A DNA stretch of 7,658 bases from Propionicimonas sp. (GCA_031119515.1 JAVHXR010000051.1:1-7658); one strand, 5' to 3'; shown: positions 1-7,412, numbered from the stretch's first letter. Notes: a model not told the origin generated them from the sequence alone. Numbers and translations are program-made.

Positions 1-304
1 GCGGTACGGCAGGGTGTACCAGATCAACTACCTGCGCTGCATCCTGTGCGGGTTGTGCATCGAGGCCTGCCCGACCCGTGCGCTGACGATGACCAACGAC
101 TTCAAGCTCGCCGACACGACGCGGGAGAAGATGATCTACACCAAGGACCGGCTGCTGGCGCCGCTGCTGCCCGGCATGGAGGAGCCGCCGCACCCGCGCC
201 GGCTGGGCGACAGCGAGAAGGAGTACTTCCTCGGCCTGCCCCGCGACGGTGAGCCGGACAACCGCACCCCGGTGGTGCGCGAGGGCGCTGGGGGACCGCG
301 ATGA
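1..304 (+). CDS. nuoI: NADH-quinone oxidoreductase subunit I (C-terminal part; 5' end outside window)
   Basis: This is the 3' part of the gene for the ferredoxin-like subunit of complex I, which carries two [4Fe-4S] clusters (N6a and N6b) and relays electrons towards cluster N2 and the quinone site. The reading frame is open from the window edge (first full codon at position 2) to a TGA at 302-304. The visible peptide begins [13 protein letters not shown] and contains one complete cluster motif, [12 protein letters not shown] (C-x2-C-x2-C-x3-CP), followed by [10 protein letters not shown], the usual NuoI context. The first cluster motif must lie upstream of the window. About 80 residues follow the last cysteine. 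They are hydrophilic and rich in Pro, Arg and Glu, as expected for a tail packing on the outside of the peripheral arm. The stop overlaps the nuoJ start (ATGA), so translation is probably coupled. An in-frame GTG at 14 is internal and not a real start. Confidence 0.96.
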   Translation, partial: RYGRVYQINYLRCILCGLCIEACPTRALTMTNDFKLADTTREKMIYTKDRLLAPLLPGMEEPPHPRRLGDSEKEYFLGLPRDGEPDNRTPVVREGAGGPR

Positions 305-1089
305 CCGGCGCCGACGTCGCCTTCTGGATCTGCGGGCCGCTGATGGTGCTCGGCGGGCTCGGGCTCGTCCTGTTCCGCAAGGCGGTCTACTCCGCCCTCA
401 GCATGGCGTTCGCGATGCTCAACCTCGCCGCGCTCTACCTCGCGCTGGACGCGCCGTTCCTCGGAGCGGTGCAGATCATCGTCTACACCGGCGCGATCAT
501 GATGCTGTTCCTGTTCGTCCTGATGCTGGTCGGCGTCGACACTCCGGATTCCGTGGTAGAGACGCTGCGCGGCCAGCGGGTGCTGTCGGTGGTCGCCGCG
601 GCCGGCATGCTCGCGCTGATCATCCTGGGCATCGGTGGCTCCGTGACCGCCGCCCCGGTCGGGCTGCAGACCGCGAACAGCGCCTACGGCGGCAATGTCG
701 AGGGCCTGGCTGCCCTGATCTTCGGTCGCTACGTGTTCGCCTTCGAACTCACCTCGGCGCTGCTCATCACGGCGGCCGTCGGCGCGATGGTGCTGGCCCA
801 CCACCGCCGGGTCCACCGCAAGCTCGGCCAGGCCGAGCTCGCCGACGCCAGGATGAAGGCCTACGCCGAGACCGGGGCGCACCCGGGCTCGCTGCCGAAC
901 TCCGGCGTCCTGGCCCGGCACAACTCGATCGCCACCCCGGCGCTGCTGCCGGACGGGACGATCGCACCGGAGTCGATCTCGCCCACTCTCGCCGGCCGTG
1001 GCGCGGACGTGGACGCGCCCGCGCTGTCCGATGTCACCGCGAGGACCTTCCGGGCGGTCGAGCGGGTTGTCGAGGAGGAGGAACAGTGA
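301..1089 (+). CDS. nuoJ: NADH-quinone oxidoreductase subunit J
   Basis: NuoJ is an integral membrane subunit of complex I, next to NuoA, H and K; its third helix takes part in coupling quinone reduction to proton pumping. The 262-residue protein shows five hydrophobic segments at about 5-25, 28-48, 54-78, 95-117 and 144-167. Segment 3 carries the family signature [16 protein letters not shown] (61-76), the region that forms the pi-bulge in solved complex I structures. The last segment reads [16 protein letters not shown]. After residue 168 comes a hydrophilic tail of about 95 residues ending in VVEEEEQ. This makes the protein clearly longer than E. coli NuoJ (about 184 residues), and long tails are known in actinobacterial NuoJ. 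The ATG at 301 overlaps the nuoI stop and is preceded by GGGGGA (290-295) at five bases. The stop overlaps the GTG start of nuoK. Confidence 0.96.
   Translation: MTGADVAFWICGPLMVLGGLGLVLFRKAVYSALSMAFAMLNLAALYLALDAPFLGAVQIIVYTGAIMMLFLFVLMLVGVDTPDSVVETLRGQRVLSVVAAAGMLALIILGIGGSVTAAPVGLQTANSAYGGNVEGLAALIFGRYVFAFELTSALLITAAVGAMVLAHHRRVHRKLGQAELADARMKAYAETGAHPGSLPNSGVLARHNSIATPALLPDGTIAPESISPTLAGRGADVDAPALSDVTARTFRAVERVVEEEEQ
1072..1083 (+). promoter_or_regulatory. Ribosome-binding site of nuoK, inside the nuoJ reading frame
   Basis: A purine run GAGGAGGAGGAA contains two overlapping AGGAGG matches, at 1073-1078 and 1076-1081, placed 7 and 4 bases before the GTG at 1086. It fixes the nuoK start at 1086 rather than at any upstream codon of the longer open frame. 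The same bases encode the Glu-rich C-terminus of NuoJ (EEEEQ). Confidence 0.8.
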
Positions 1090-1385
1090 CCACCGAGAAC
1101 CTGCTCATCCTGGCGGCGGTCATCTTCACGATCGGCGCGGTGGGCGTGATGCTGCGGCGCAACGCGCTGGTCGCGTTCATGTCGGTCGAGTTGATGCTGA
1201 ACGCCGCCAACCTGGCGATGGTCGCCTTCGCGCTGGCGCGCGGTGGGCTGGACGGTCAGGTGGCCAGCTTCTTCGTGATGGTGGTGGCCGCCGCCGAGGT
1301 CGTGGTCGGCCTGTCCATCATCATGACCATCTTCCGCACCCGGCGATCGACCTCGGTCGACGCGGCGAGCCTGCTGAAACTCTGA
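1086..1385 (+). CDS. nuoK: NADH-quinone oxidoreductase subunit K
   Basis: NuoK is a small antiporter-like (MrpC-related) membrane subunit of complex I that forms part of the central hydrophilic axis for proton transfer. It is 99 residues long, the usual length of the family, with three transmembrane helices at about 4-21, 28-52 and 60-85. The two membrane-buried glutamates known to be important in E. coli NuoK (Glu36 and Glu72) correspond to E35 in [11 protein letters not shown] and E71 in [13 protein letters not shown]. The frame stays open far upstream, but the GTG at 1086 is the right start: it gives the family length, has a strong ribosome-binding site and overlaps the nuoJ stop by four bases (GTGA). 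Translation is probably coupled to nuoJ. The stop is ten bases before the nuoL start. Confidence 0.96.
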   Translation: MTTENLLILAAVIFTIGAVGVMLRRNALVAFMSVELMLNAANLAMVAFALARGGLDGQVASFFVMVVAAAEVVVGLSIIMTIFRTRRSTSVDAASLLKL

Positions 1386-1395
1386 GGGGAACGAC

Positions 1396-3303
1396 GTGAC
1401 TCTGCTGGAGACGATCGTCCCGGTCGCCGCTACCGGGATGTTCAGTTGGGCGTGGCTGATGATCGCCATCCCTGCGCTCGCCGCGGCGCTGCTGCTGCTC
1501 GGCGGGAAGGCGCTGGACAAGGTCGGCCCGACGCTCGCTGTCGGCGCGGTGTGGGCGTCGTTCGCGATCGGGCTGGCGCTGTTCGTCAGCCTGCTGGGCT
1601 CGCCGGTCGAGGCCCGCGCGGTCTCCGTACCGCTGTACGAGTGGATCTCCACCGGGCAGTGGACGATCACCGCAGGGCTGCTGGTCGACACGCTCTCGAT
1701 CCTGTTCGTGCTGCTCATCACCGGCGTCGGCGGCCTGATCCACGTCTACTCCCTCGGCTACATGGCGCACGACGAACGCAAGCGCCGCTTCTTCGCCTTC
1801 CTGAACCTGTTCGTGGCGGCGATGCTCGTGCTGGTGCTGGCCGACAACTACCTCGTGCTCTTCGTCGGCTGGGAGGGCGTCGGCCTGGCGTCCTACCTTC
1901 TGATCGGGTTCTGGCAGCACAAGCCGTCCGCCGCGGCCGCCGCCAAGAAGGCCTTCGTGATGAACCGGGTCGGTGACCTCGGGATGACGATGGCCGTGAT
2001 GGCGATGCTGGCGCTGTTCGGCTCGTCGGCGTTCACCGCCGTCAACCACGGCATCGGCCAGGCCGACCAGTTCTGGGCCACCCTGATCGGCCTGCTGCTG
2101 CTGCTCGGCGCCTGCGGCAAGTCCGCCCAGGTCCCGCTGCAGGCCTGGTTGCTGGACGCGATGGAGGGCCCGACCCCGGTCTCGGCGCTGATCCACGCGG
2201 CGACCATGGTCACCGCCGGCGTCTACCTGGTGGTCCGCTCGCACGCGATCTTCGAGCTCTCCTCGGCGGCCAGCACGGCGGTGGTGGTGGTGGGCACGGT
2301 GACGCTGCTCGCCGGCGCCTGGATCGGCACCAGCAAGGACGACATCAAGAAGGTGCTGGCGGGCTCCACGATGAGCCAGATCGGCTACATGATGCTCGCC
2401 GCGGGCATCGGTCCGGCCGGTTACGCCTTCGCGATCTTCCACCTGCTCACCCACGGCTTCTTCAAGGCGAACATGTTCCTCGGTGCCGGCTCGGTGATGC
2501 ACGGCATGGAGGACGACGTGAACATGCGGCACTACGGCGCGCTGCGCAAGCTGATGCCGTGGACCTTCCTCACCTTCGCCATGGGCTACCTGGCGATCAT
2601 CGGGTTCCCGCTCACCTCCGGCTTCTTCTCCAAGGACCACATCATCGAGGCCGCGTTCGAGCACTCCACCCTGGTCGGTTCGCTCGCGCTGCTGGGAGCC
2701 GGGATCACGGCGTTCTACATGACCCGGCTGATGCTGATGACCTTCTTCGGCGAGAAGCGCTGGCTGGACGGCGTCCACCCGCACGAGTCGCCGCGGGTGA
2801 TGACGGTCCCGCTGGTGATCCTGGCGGTGCTCAGCATCGTCGCCGGCGCCGTGATGAACGGCTGGATCCAGGGCTGGCTGGAGCCGGCCACCGGCGCCCA
2901 CCCGCACGAGGTGAGCTGGCTGCCGACCCCGATCGGCTGGGCGACGATGGCGGTCGTCGCAGCCGGCGTCCTGGTCGGCTGGCTGGTGTTCGGACGCAAG
3001 CCGATCCCGACCACCGCGCCGGCCACGGTCAACCCGCTGACCATCGCCGGCCGCAACGACCTGTTCGGTGACGCCGTCAACAACACCCTGGTGGTGCAGC
3101 CGACGATGATGCTCGCCGACGGTGCGGTCGGTGTCGACCAACGCGTGATCGACGCCGGCGCCGACGGGTTGGCGACGATGTTCACCAACCTGTCGAACCG
3201 GGGTCGAAGGCTGCAGAGCGGCCAGGTGCGGCGCTACGCGCTCGGCCTCGTGGCAGGCGTCCTGCTGGTCGGTGTCCTGATGATCCTGAGCCAGCTGGCC
3301 TGA
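1396..3303 (+). CDS. nuoL: NADH-quinone oxidoreductase subunit L
   Basis: NuoL is the distal antiporter-like subunit of the complex I membrane arm, a proton-translocating protein related to MrpA. It has 635 residues, mostly transmembrane. Family motifs in order are GWEGVGLASYLLIGFW (158-173), CGKSAQVPLQAWLLDA (240-255), GPTPVSALIHAATMVTAG (258-275), LTHGFFKANMFLGAGSVMH (351-369) and GFFSKDHI (409-416). The functional residues are present: E160, K242, H267, K357 and K414, matching E. coli E144, K229, H254, K342 and K399 by motif. The C-terminus (about 551-635) has a polar, partly amphipathic stretch and then a last hydrophobic segment (617-632), fitting the long lateral helix and its terminal anchor. 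The GTG start is preceded by GAGGGG at 1384-1389. The spacing to nuoK is 10 bases and to nuoM 16 bases. Two identical HPHE tetrapeptides occur at 461-464 and 502-505. Confidence 0.97.
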   Translation: MTLLETIVPVAATGMFSWAWLMIAIPALAAALLLLGGKALDKVGPTLAVGAVWASFAIGLALFVSLLGSPVEARAVSVPLYEWISTGQWTITAGLLVDTLSILFVLLITGVGGLIHVYSLGYMAHDERKRRFFAFLNLFVAAMLVLVLADNYLVLFVGWEGVGLASYLLIGFWQHKPSAAAAAKKAFVMNRVGDLGMTMAVMAMLALFGSSAFTAVNHGIGQADQFWATLIGLLLLLGACGKSAQVPLQAWLLDAMEGPTPVSALIHAATMVTAGVYLVVRSHAIFELSSAASTAVVVVGTVTLLAGAWIGTSKDDIKKVLAGSTMSQIGYMMLAAGIGPAGYAFAIFHLLTHGFFKANMFLGAGSVMHGMEDDVNMRHYGALRKLMPWTFLTFAMGYLAIIGFPLTSGFFSKDHIIEAAFEHSTLVGSLALLGAGITAFYMTRLMLMTFFGEKRWLDGVHPHESPRVMTVPLVILAVLSIVAGAVMNGWIQGWLEPATGAHPHEVSWLPTPIGWATMAVVAAGVLVGWLVFGRKPIPTTAPATVNPLTIAGRNDLFGDAVNNTLVVQPTMMLADGAVGVDQRVIDAGADGLATMFTNLSNRGRRLQSGQVRRYALGLVAGVLLVGVLMILSQLA

Positions 3304-3319
3304 GGGAGGAACTGCAGAG

Positions 3320-4840
3320 ATGACCATTCCCTGGCTCACCCTCCTCGGGCTGATCCCGCTGCTCGGCGCGGCCGTGCTGTGCTTCCCGGTCAAGGAGATC
3401 GCCAAGGGCATCGGCATGGCGTTCGCGCTGCTGACGGCCCTGGCCGGCTTCGCTGTCGCGGGGCTCTCCACCTCCGGCGTCGACCTGACCGAGCGGGTGC
3501 CGTGGATCCCGTCCTTCGGGGCCTCCTGGGCGCTCGGGCTCGACGGGATGTCGCTGATGATGGTGCTGCTCACCGTCGTCCTCACCCCGCTGGTGCTGCT
3601 GGCGGAGTGGAAGCTGTTCGACCGGGAGAGCACCACCCGCTGGAGCGCGCAGGTGTTCTTCGCCCTGGTGCTGTTCCTCGAGGCGCTCTCGCTGTTCGTC
3701 TTCCTCGCCGACGACGTGCTGCTGTTCTACCTCTTCTTCGAGGCGACGCTGATCCCGATGTACTTCCTGATCGGCGGCTTCGGCGGGCCACGCCGGTCCT
3801 ATGCGGCGGTGAAGTTCCTGCTCTTCAGCCTGGCCGGCGGCCTGATCATGCTGTTCAGCGTGGTAGGGCTCTACGGGGAGTCCACCACGCAGCTGGGCGC
3901 CCCCACCTTCCTGGTCGGCGAGCTCGCCAAGCTCGGGTTCGCCCCGACCACAGAGATGCTGCTGATGGTCGGCTTCCTGATCGCCTTCGTGATCAAGGCG
4001 CCGATGGTGCCGGTGCACACCTGGCTGCCGACCGCGGCGGAGGAGAGCACCCCTGGTACCTCGGTGCTGCTGGTCGGCGTCCTGGACAAGATCGGCACCT
4101 TCGGCATGATCAAGTTCTGCCTCGTGCTCTTCCCGGACGCCAGCCGGCAGGCCGGCCCCGTGATGATCGTGCTCGCCCTGGTGTCGATCCTCTACGGCGC
4201 GATCGCCGCGATCGGGTCGAAGCACCTGCTGAGGCTGGTCGCCTACACCTCCGTCAGCCACTTCGGCTTCATGGTGCTCGGCATCTACACCTTCACCACC
4301 ACCGGGGTGAGCGGAACGATCTTCTACATGCTCAACCACGGGTTCTCCACCGCCGCGCTGTTCCTGGTGCTCGGGTTCGCCGTCAGCCGGCGGGGCTCTG
4401 CGCTGGTCGCGTCCTTCGGCGGGGTCGAGAAGGTTGCGCCGGTGCTGGCGGGCAGCGTCCTGCTGGCCGGCCTGTCCGGCCTCGCGCTGCCCGGCATGTC
4501 GAGCTTCGTGAGCGAGTTCATGGTGCTCGCCGGCACCTGGTCGCGGGAACCCTGGGTGGCAGCCGTGGCCGCCCTGGGCACCGTCCTCGCTGCGGTCTAC
4601 ATCCTGCTGATGTACCAGCGCACGATGACCGGACCGGTGACCGACCAGGTGCGTGAGCACTTCACCACCGACCTGAACCGTCGGGAGCGCTGGGTGGTGG
4701 TCCCGCTGATCGCGGTGATCCTGTTCCTCGGCTTCGTGCCGCAGGCCGCGCTCACGATCATCGAACCCACCGCGGTGGCCACCCTTGGCCAGGCCGGGAT
4801 CAGCGATCCGGTACCGCCGTTCGGAGAGGAAGCACAGTGA
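3320..4840 (+). CDS. nuoM: NADH-quinone oxidoreductase subunit M
   Basis: NuoM is the middle antiporter-like subunit (MrpD-related) of the complex I membrane arm and a proton channel. It is 506 residues long, close to the family norm, and strongly hydrophobic. Motifs are FFEATLIPMYFLIGGFGG (139-156) with E141, IKAPMVPVHTWLP (225-237) with K226, TPGTSVLLVGVLDKIGTFG (244-262) with K257, LNHGFSTAALFLVLG (338-352) with H340, and LPGMSSFVSEFMVL (390-403) with E399. By motif these match E. coli E144, K234, K265, H348 and E407. One oddity is T238 in HTWLPTAA, where the family usually has Asp (WLPDA); NuoL and NuoN in this window keep the Asp. The ATG at 3320 has GGGAGGA at 3304-3310, nine bases upstream. 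The stop overlaps the nuoN GTG in a GTGA. Confidence 0.97.
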   Translation: MTIPWLTLLGLIPLLGAAVLCFPVKEIAKGIGMAFALLTALAGFAVAGLSTSGVDLTERVPWIPSFGASWALGLDGMSLMMVLLTVVLTPLVLLAEWKLFDRESTTRWSAQVFFALVLFLEALSLFVFLADDVLLFYLFFEATLIPMYFLIGGFGGPRRSYAAVKFLLFSLAGGLIMLFSVVGLYGESTTQLGAPTFLVGELAKLGFAPTTEMLLMVGFLIAFVIKAPMVPVHTWLPTAAEESTPGTSVLLVGVLDKIGTFGMIKFCLVLFPDASRQAGPVMIVLALVSILYGAIAAIGSKHLLRLVAYTSVSHFGFMVLGIYTFTTTGVSGTIFYMLNHGFSTAALFLVLGFAVSRRGSALVASFGGVEKVAPVLAGSVLLAGLSGLALPGMSSFVSEFMVLAGTWSREPWVAAVAALGTVLAAVYILLMYQRTMTGPVTDQVREHFTTDLNRRERWVVVPLIAVILFLGFVPQAALTIIEPTAVATLGQAGISDPVPPFGEEAQ

Positions 4841-6393
4841 CCATCGCCGCGCCGAGCTTCGAGTGGCTCGAGCTCTCACCGCTGTTGATCGTGCTGGTGG
4901 GGGCCTGCATCGGGGTGCTGTTCGAGGCCGTCCTGCCGCGCCGCTGGCGGTTCAACGCCCAGCTCGCCCTGCTCGTGGTCACCCTGGTCGCGGCCTTCGC
5001 GATGCTGCTGGTGAACTGGGGCAACGGCGCGACCGGGCTGCTGGCGATGGGGTCTGTCACCCTGGACGGCCCGGCGTACATCGCGTGGGGCGCCCTGCTG
5101 GTGTTCGGCCTGCTCAGCATCCTGGTCTTCGCCGAGCGGCAGCTGGACAACGGCGCGACGGCGTTCGCTGCCGCCGCGTCCTCGGTCCCCGGCAGCAACC
5201 TTGAGGCGGACGCGAGCGCCGCCCGGCTCGAGCACTCCGAGGTGTACCCGCTGGCGCTGTTCTCGCTGGCGGGGATGATGGTCTTCGCAGCCTCGAACGA
5301 CTTGCTGACGATGTTCGTCGCCCTCGAGGTGATGAGCCTGCCGCTCTACCTGATGAGCGCGATGGCCCGCCGCCGCCGGCTGCTCAGCCAGGAGGCGGGA
5401 CTGAAGTACTTCCTGCTCGGCGCGTTCTCCTCGGCGTTCTTCCTGTTCGGGATGGCGCTGCTGTACGGCTATGCCGGATCGTTCGAGCTCAGGGCGATCG
5501 ATGCCGCGATCACGGCTCCCACCTACGGCCCCGGCATCCTCTACACCGGCATGGCGATGCTCGCCGTCGGCGTCCTGTTCAAGATCGGGGCCGTGCCGTT
5601 CCACAGCTGGATCCCCGACGTCTACGTCGGCGCGCCGACCCCCGTCACCGGGTTCATGGCGATCTGCACGAAGCTGGCCGCCGTGGCCGGCGGCGCCCGG
5701 GTGTTCTTCGTCGCCCTCGGCGCGGAGCGCTGGGCATGGCAGCCGGTGCTGGCGGTGATCGCCGTCCTGACGATGGCGGTCGGCGCGGTTCTCGCGCTCA
5801 CCCAGACCGACATCAAGCGGATGCTGGCCTACTCCTCGGTCGCCCACGCCGGCTTCCTGCTGGTCGCGATCGTGGGCGCGCTCTCCGAGGTGCCGGGCGG
5901 CCAGGTCAACAGCGTCGGGGCGATCATGTTCTACCTGATCGCCTACGGCTTCGCCGTGGTGGCGGCGTTCGCGATCCTGACCATGGTGCGTGGCAACGCC
6001 GGCGAGGTGAACACGCTGGCCGGGTGGTCGGGGCTGGGTCGCAGCAACCCTGTGCTCGCCGGGATCTTCGCCTTCCTGATGCTGAGCTTCGCCGGCATCC
6101 CGCTGACCGGCGGCTTCATCGGCAAGTGGGCGGTGTTCTCCGCCGCCTGGCGGGGCGGCTACGCGTGGCTGGTGCTGGCTGCGGTCGTGTTCAGCCTGGT
6201 CGCGGCCTACTTCTACATCCGGGTCATCGTCGTGATGTTCTTCGGTGAGCCGAACCGCTCCGTCGTTGTCGGCCGGGCCAGCGGGATGACCTGGGTGCCG
6301 GTGGCCGTCGGGGCCGCGGCCTCGGTCTACCTCGGGCTGATCCCCGGCCCGCTGCTCGACCTGCTCGCCCAGGCCGAGGTCTTCCTGCGGTGA
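4837..6393 (+). CDS. nuoN: NADH-quinone oxidoreductase subunit N
   Basis: NuoN is the antiporter-like subunit of complex I nearest the quinone module. The 518-residue protein is almost entirely hydrophobic. Motifs are FVALEVMSLPLYLMSAMA (160-177) with E164, GLKYFLLGAFSSAFFLFG (188-205) with K190, LFKIGAVPFHSWIPDVYVG (247-265) with K249, APTPVTGFMAICTKLAAVA (266-284) with K279, KRMLAYSSVAHAGF (327-340) and IPLTGGFIGKW (421-431) with K430. These match E. coli E133, K158, K217, K247 and K395 by motif. A polar loop at about 113-136, rich in Ala, Ser and Glu, separates the N-terminal helices from the core. The GTG start at 4837 has GGAGAGGAAG at 4823-4832 and overlaps the nuoM stop. The TGA stop overlaps the start of the prenyl synthase gene, an unusual partner for such tight coupling. 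Confidence 0.97.
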   Translation: MTIAAPSFEWLELSPLLIVLVGACIGVLFEAVLPRRWRFNAQLALLVVTLVAAFAMLLVNWGNGATGLLAMGSVTLDGPAYIAWGALLVFGLLSILVFAERQLDNGATAFAAAASSVPGSNLEADASAARLEHSEVYPLALFSLAGMMVFAASNDLLTMFVALEVMSLPLYLMSAMARRRRLLSQEAGLKYFLLGAFSSAFFLFGMALLYGYAGSFELRAIDAAITAPTYGPGILYTGMAMLAVGVLFKIGAVPFHSWIPDVYVGAPTPVTGFMAICTKLAAVAGGARVFFVALGAERWAWQPVLAVIAVLTMAVGAVLALTQTDIKRMLAYSSVAHAGFLLVAIVGALSEVPGGQVNSVGAIMFYLIAYGFAVVAAFAILTMVRGNAGEVNTLAGWSGLGRSNPVLAGIFAFLMLSFAGIPLTGGFIGKWAVFSAAWRGGYAWLVLAAVVFSLVAAYFYIRVIVVMFFGEPNRSVVVGRASGMTWVPVAVGAAASVYLGLIPGPLLDLLAQAEVFLR

Positions 6394-7394
6394 CGATGTT
6401 CGACGGTGCCACCGGGCGGGTCGCCGAACTCGACCAGGAGTTCAGCGACCGCGTGGCCGGAGTGCTCGAGGGGATCGAGCAACGGCTGCAGGACGCTGCG
6501 GTAGCCGACACCGCCTTCGCCACCCAGGCCGCGCAACACATCATCAACGCCGGCGGGAAGCGCTTCCGTCCGCTGCTGGTGGTGCTCGGCTCGATGCTCG
6601 GCGACCGTCCGGCCGACGAGGAGGACGTGGTCCGCGCCGCCCTGGTGGTGGAGCTCACCCACGTCGCCAGCCTGTACCACGACGACGTCATGGACGAGGC
6701 GGAACTCCGCCGGGGCGCCCCCAGCGCGAACAGCCGGTGGGACAACAACGTCGCTATCCTGGTCGGCGACCTGCTCTTCTCGCGGGCGTCCAGCATCGTC
6801 GCCACGCTCGGCCTCGAGTACGTGAGCCTGCAGGCGGACACCTTCGCCCGGCTGGTCCAGGGCCAGCTGGAGGAGACCCGCGGGCCGCAGCCGGGCGACG
6901 ATCCGCTGGCGCACTACCTGGCGGTGGTCGCGGACAAGACCGGCTCGCTGATCGCGACCTCCGCACGCTTCGGCGGCATGGTGGCGGGCGCCCCCGATGA
7001 GGTGCTGGCCGCGCTCGAGGCGTACGGCGAGGAGATCGGCGTGGTCTTCCAGCTCAGCGACGACATCATCGACATCGCCTCCGACGTCGCCGGCAAGACC
7101 CCCGGTACCGACCTGCGCGCGGGTGTCCCCACCCTGCCGACGCTGCTGGCGCGGCGTTCCCAGGATCCGGCCGACGCCCGGCTGCTCGGCCTGCTGGACG
7201 GCGGCATCACGGGTGACTCCTCGCTCACCGAGGCGCTGGACCTGCTGCGCGCCCACCCGGCCCTCGCCGAGGCCCGCGCCGAGGTCGCCCGCCGCGCCGA
7301 GGTCGCCCGCTCCCATCTCGCCCCGCTGCCCGACGGCCCCGCGAAGCGAGCCCTGGACGCCCTCTGCGACGCGGTGCTCACCCGCTCCGCCTGA
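6390..7394 (+). CDS. Long-chain trans-polyprenyl diphosphate synthase (menaquinone side-chain type, IspB/GrcC-like)
   Basis: This enzyme condenses isopentenyl diphosphate units onto an allylic primer to build a long all-trans prenyl diphosphate, here most likely the menaquinone tail. The 334 residues show the full trans-prenyltransferase set: GGKRFRP (55-61), the first Asp-rich motif DDVMD (98-102) followed by RRGAPSAN, GQ (158-159), KT (183-184) and the second Asp-rich motif DDIID (224-228), then DLRAGVPTLP. The Asp clusters bind Mg2+-diphosphate. The residues four and five before the first motif are small (S94, A93), which in this family leaves room for long products; chain length cannot be read exactly. 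It is soluble, with no signal peptide or membrane segment. The GTG at 6390 overlaps the nuoN stop (GTGA) with GAGG ten bases upstream; an ATG at 6396 is the alternative start. Residues 296-307 are a perfect RAEVAR duplication. Placement after nuoN supports a respiratory-quinone role over carotenoid synthesis. Confidence 0.93.
   Translation: MTMFDGATGRVAELDQEFSDRVAGVLEGIEQRLQDAAVADTAFATQAAQHIINAGGKRFRPLLVVLGSMLGDRPADEEDVVRAALVVELTHVASLYHDDVMDEAELRRGAPSANSRWDNNVAILVGDLLFSRASSIVATLGLEYVSLQADTFARLVQGQLEETRGPQPGDDPLAHYLAVVADKTGSLIATSARFGGMVAGAPDEVLAALEAYGEEIGVVFQLSDDIIDIASDVAGKTPGTDLRAGVPTLPTLLARRSQDPADARLLGLLDGGITGDSSLTEALDLLRAHPALAEARAEVARRAEVARSHLAPLPDGPAKRALDALCDAVLTRSA
7275..7310 (+). repeat. 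Perfect 18-bp in-frame tandem duplication (two copies)
   Basis: The 18-base unit CGCGCCGAGGTCGCCCGC occurs at 7275-7292 and again immediately at 7293-7310 with no mismatch. It is in frame with the prenyl synthase and encodes RAEVAR twice (residues 296-307), in the predicted C-terminal helical region after both catalytic motifs. Identical codons in both copies suggest a recent slippage or duplication event. Confidence 0.95.
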
Positions 7395-7412
7395 CTTCCG
7401 GCCAGCCCCGGA

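Noticed and set aside
249..1085. Extension of the nuoK frame upstream into nuoJ, giving a 378-residue protein
   Set aside because: The upstream part is Arg/Gly-rich out-of-frame translation of nuoJ. NuoK is normally about 100 residues, and a strong ribosome-binding site precedes the GTG at 1086.
1321..3636. A 771-codon open frame on the - strand opposite nuoL, with similar long antisense frames at 3182-4879, 4876-5847 and 6327-7316
   Set aside because: The predicted peptides are low-complexity and rich in His, Gln, Arg, Asp and Gly, typical of the complement of GC-rich membrane-protein genes. They match no family I recognise and lie over well-supported nuo and prenyl synthase genes.
1396..6393. 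nuoL, nuoM and nuoN as an Mrp-type Na+/H+ antiporter or hydrogenase-linked membrane cluster
   Set aside because: The order I-J-K-L-M-N, the NuoI Fe-S motif and the subunit lengths fit NDH-1. Mrp or hydrogenase clusters would have different partners.
6396..7394. ATG at 6396 as the start of the prenyl synthase
   Set aside because: The only purine-rich candidate site (GAGG, 6376-6379) is 16 bases away, against ten for the GTG at 6390, and the GTGA overlap matches other junctions in this operon. The two-residue difference is not functionally important and the alternative cannot be excluded.
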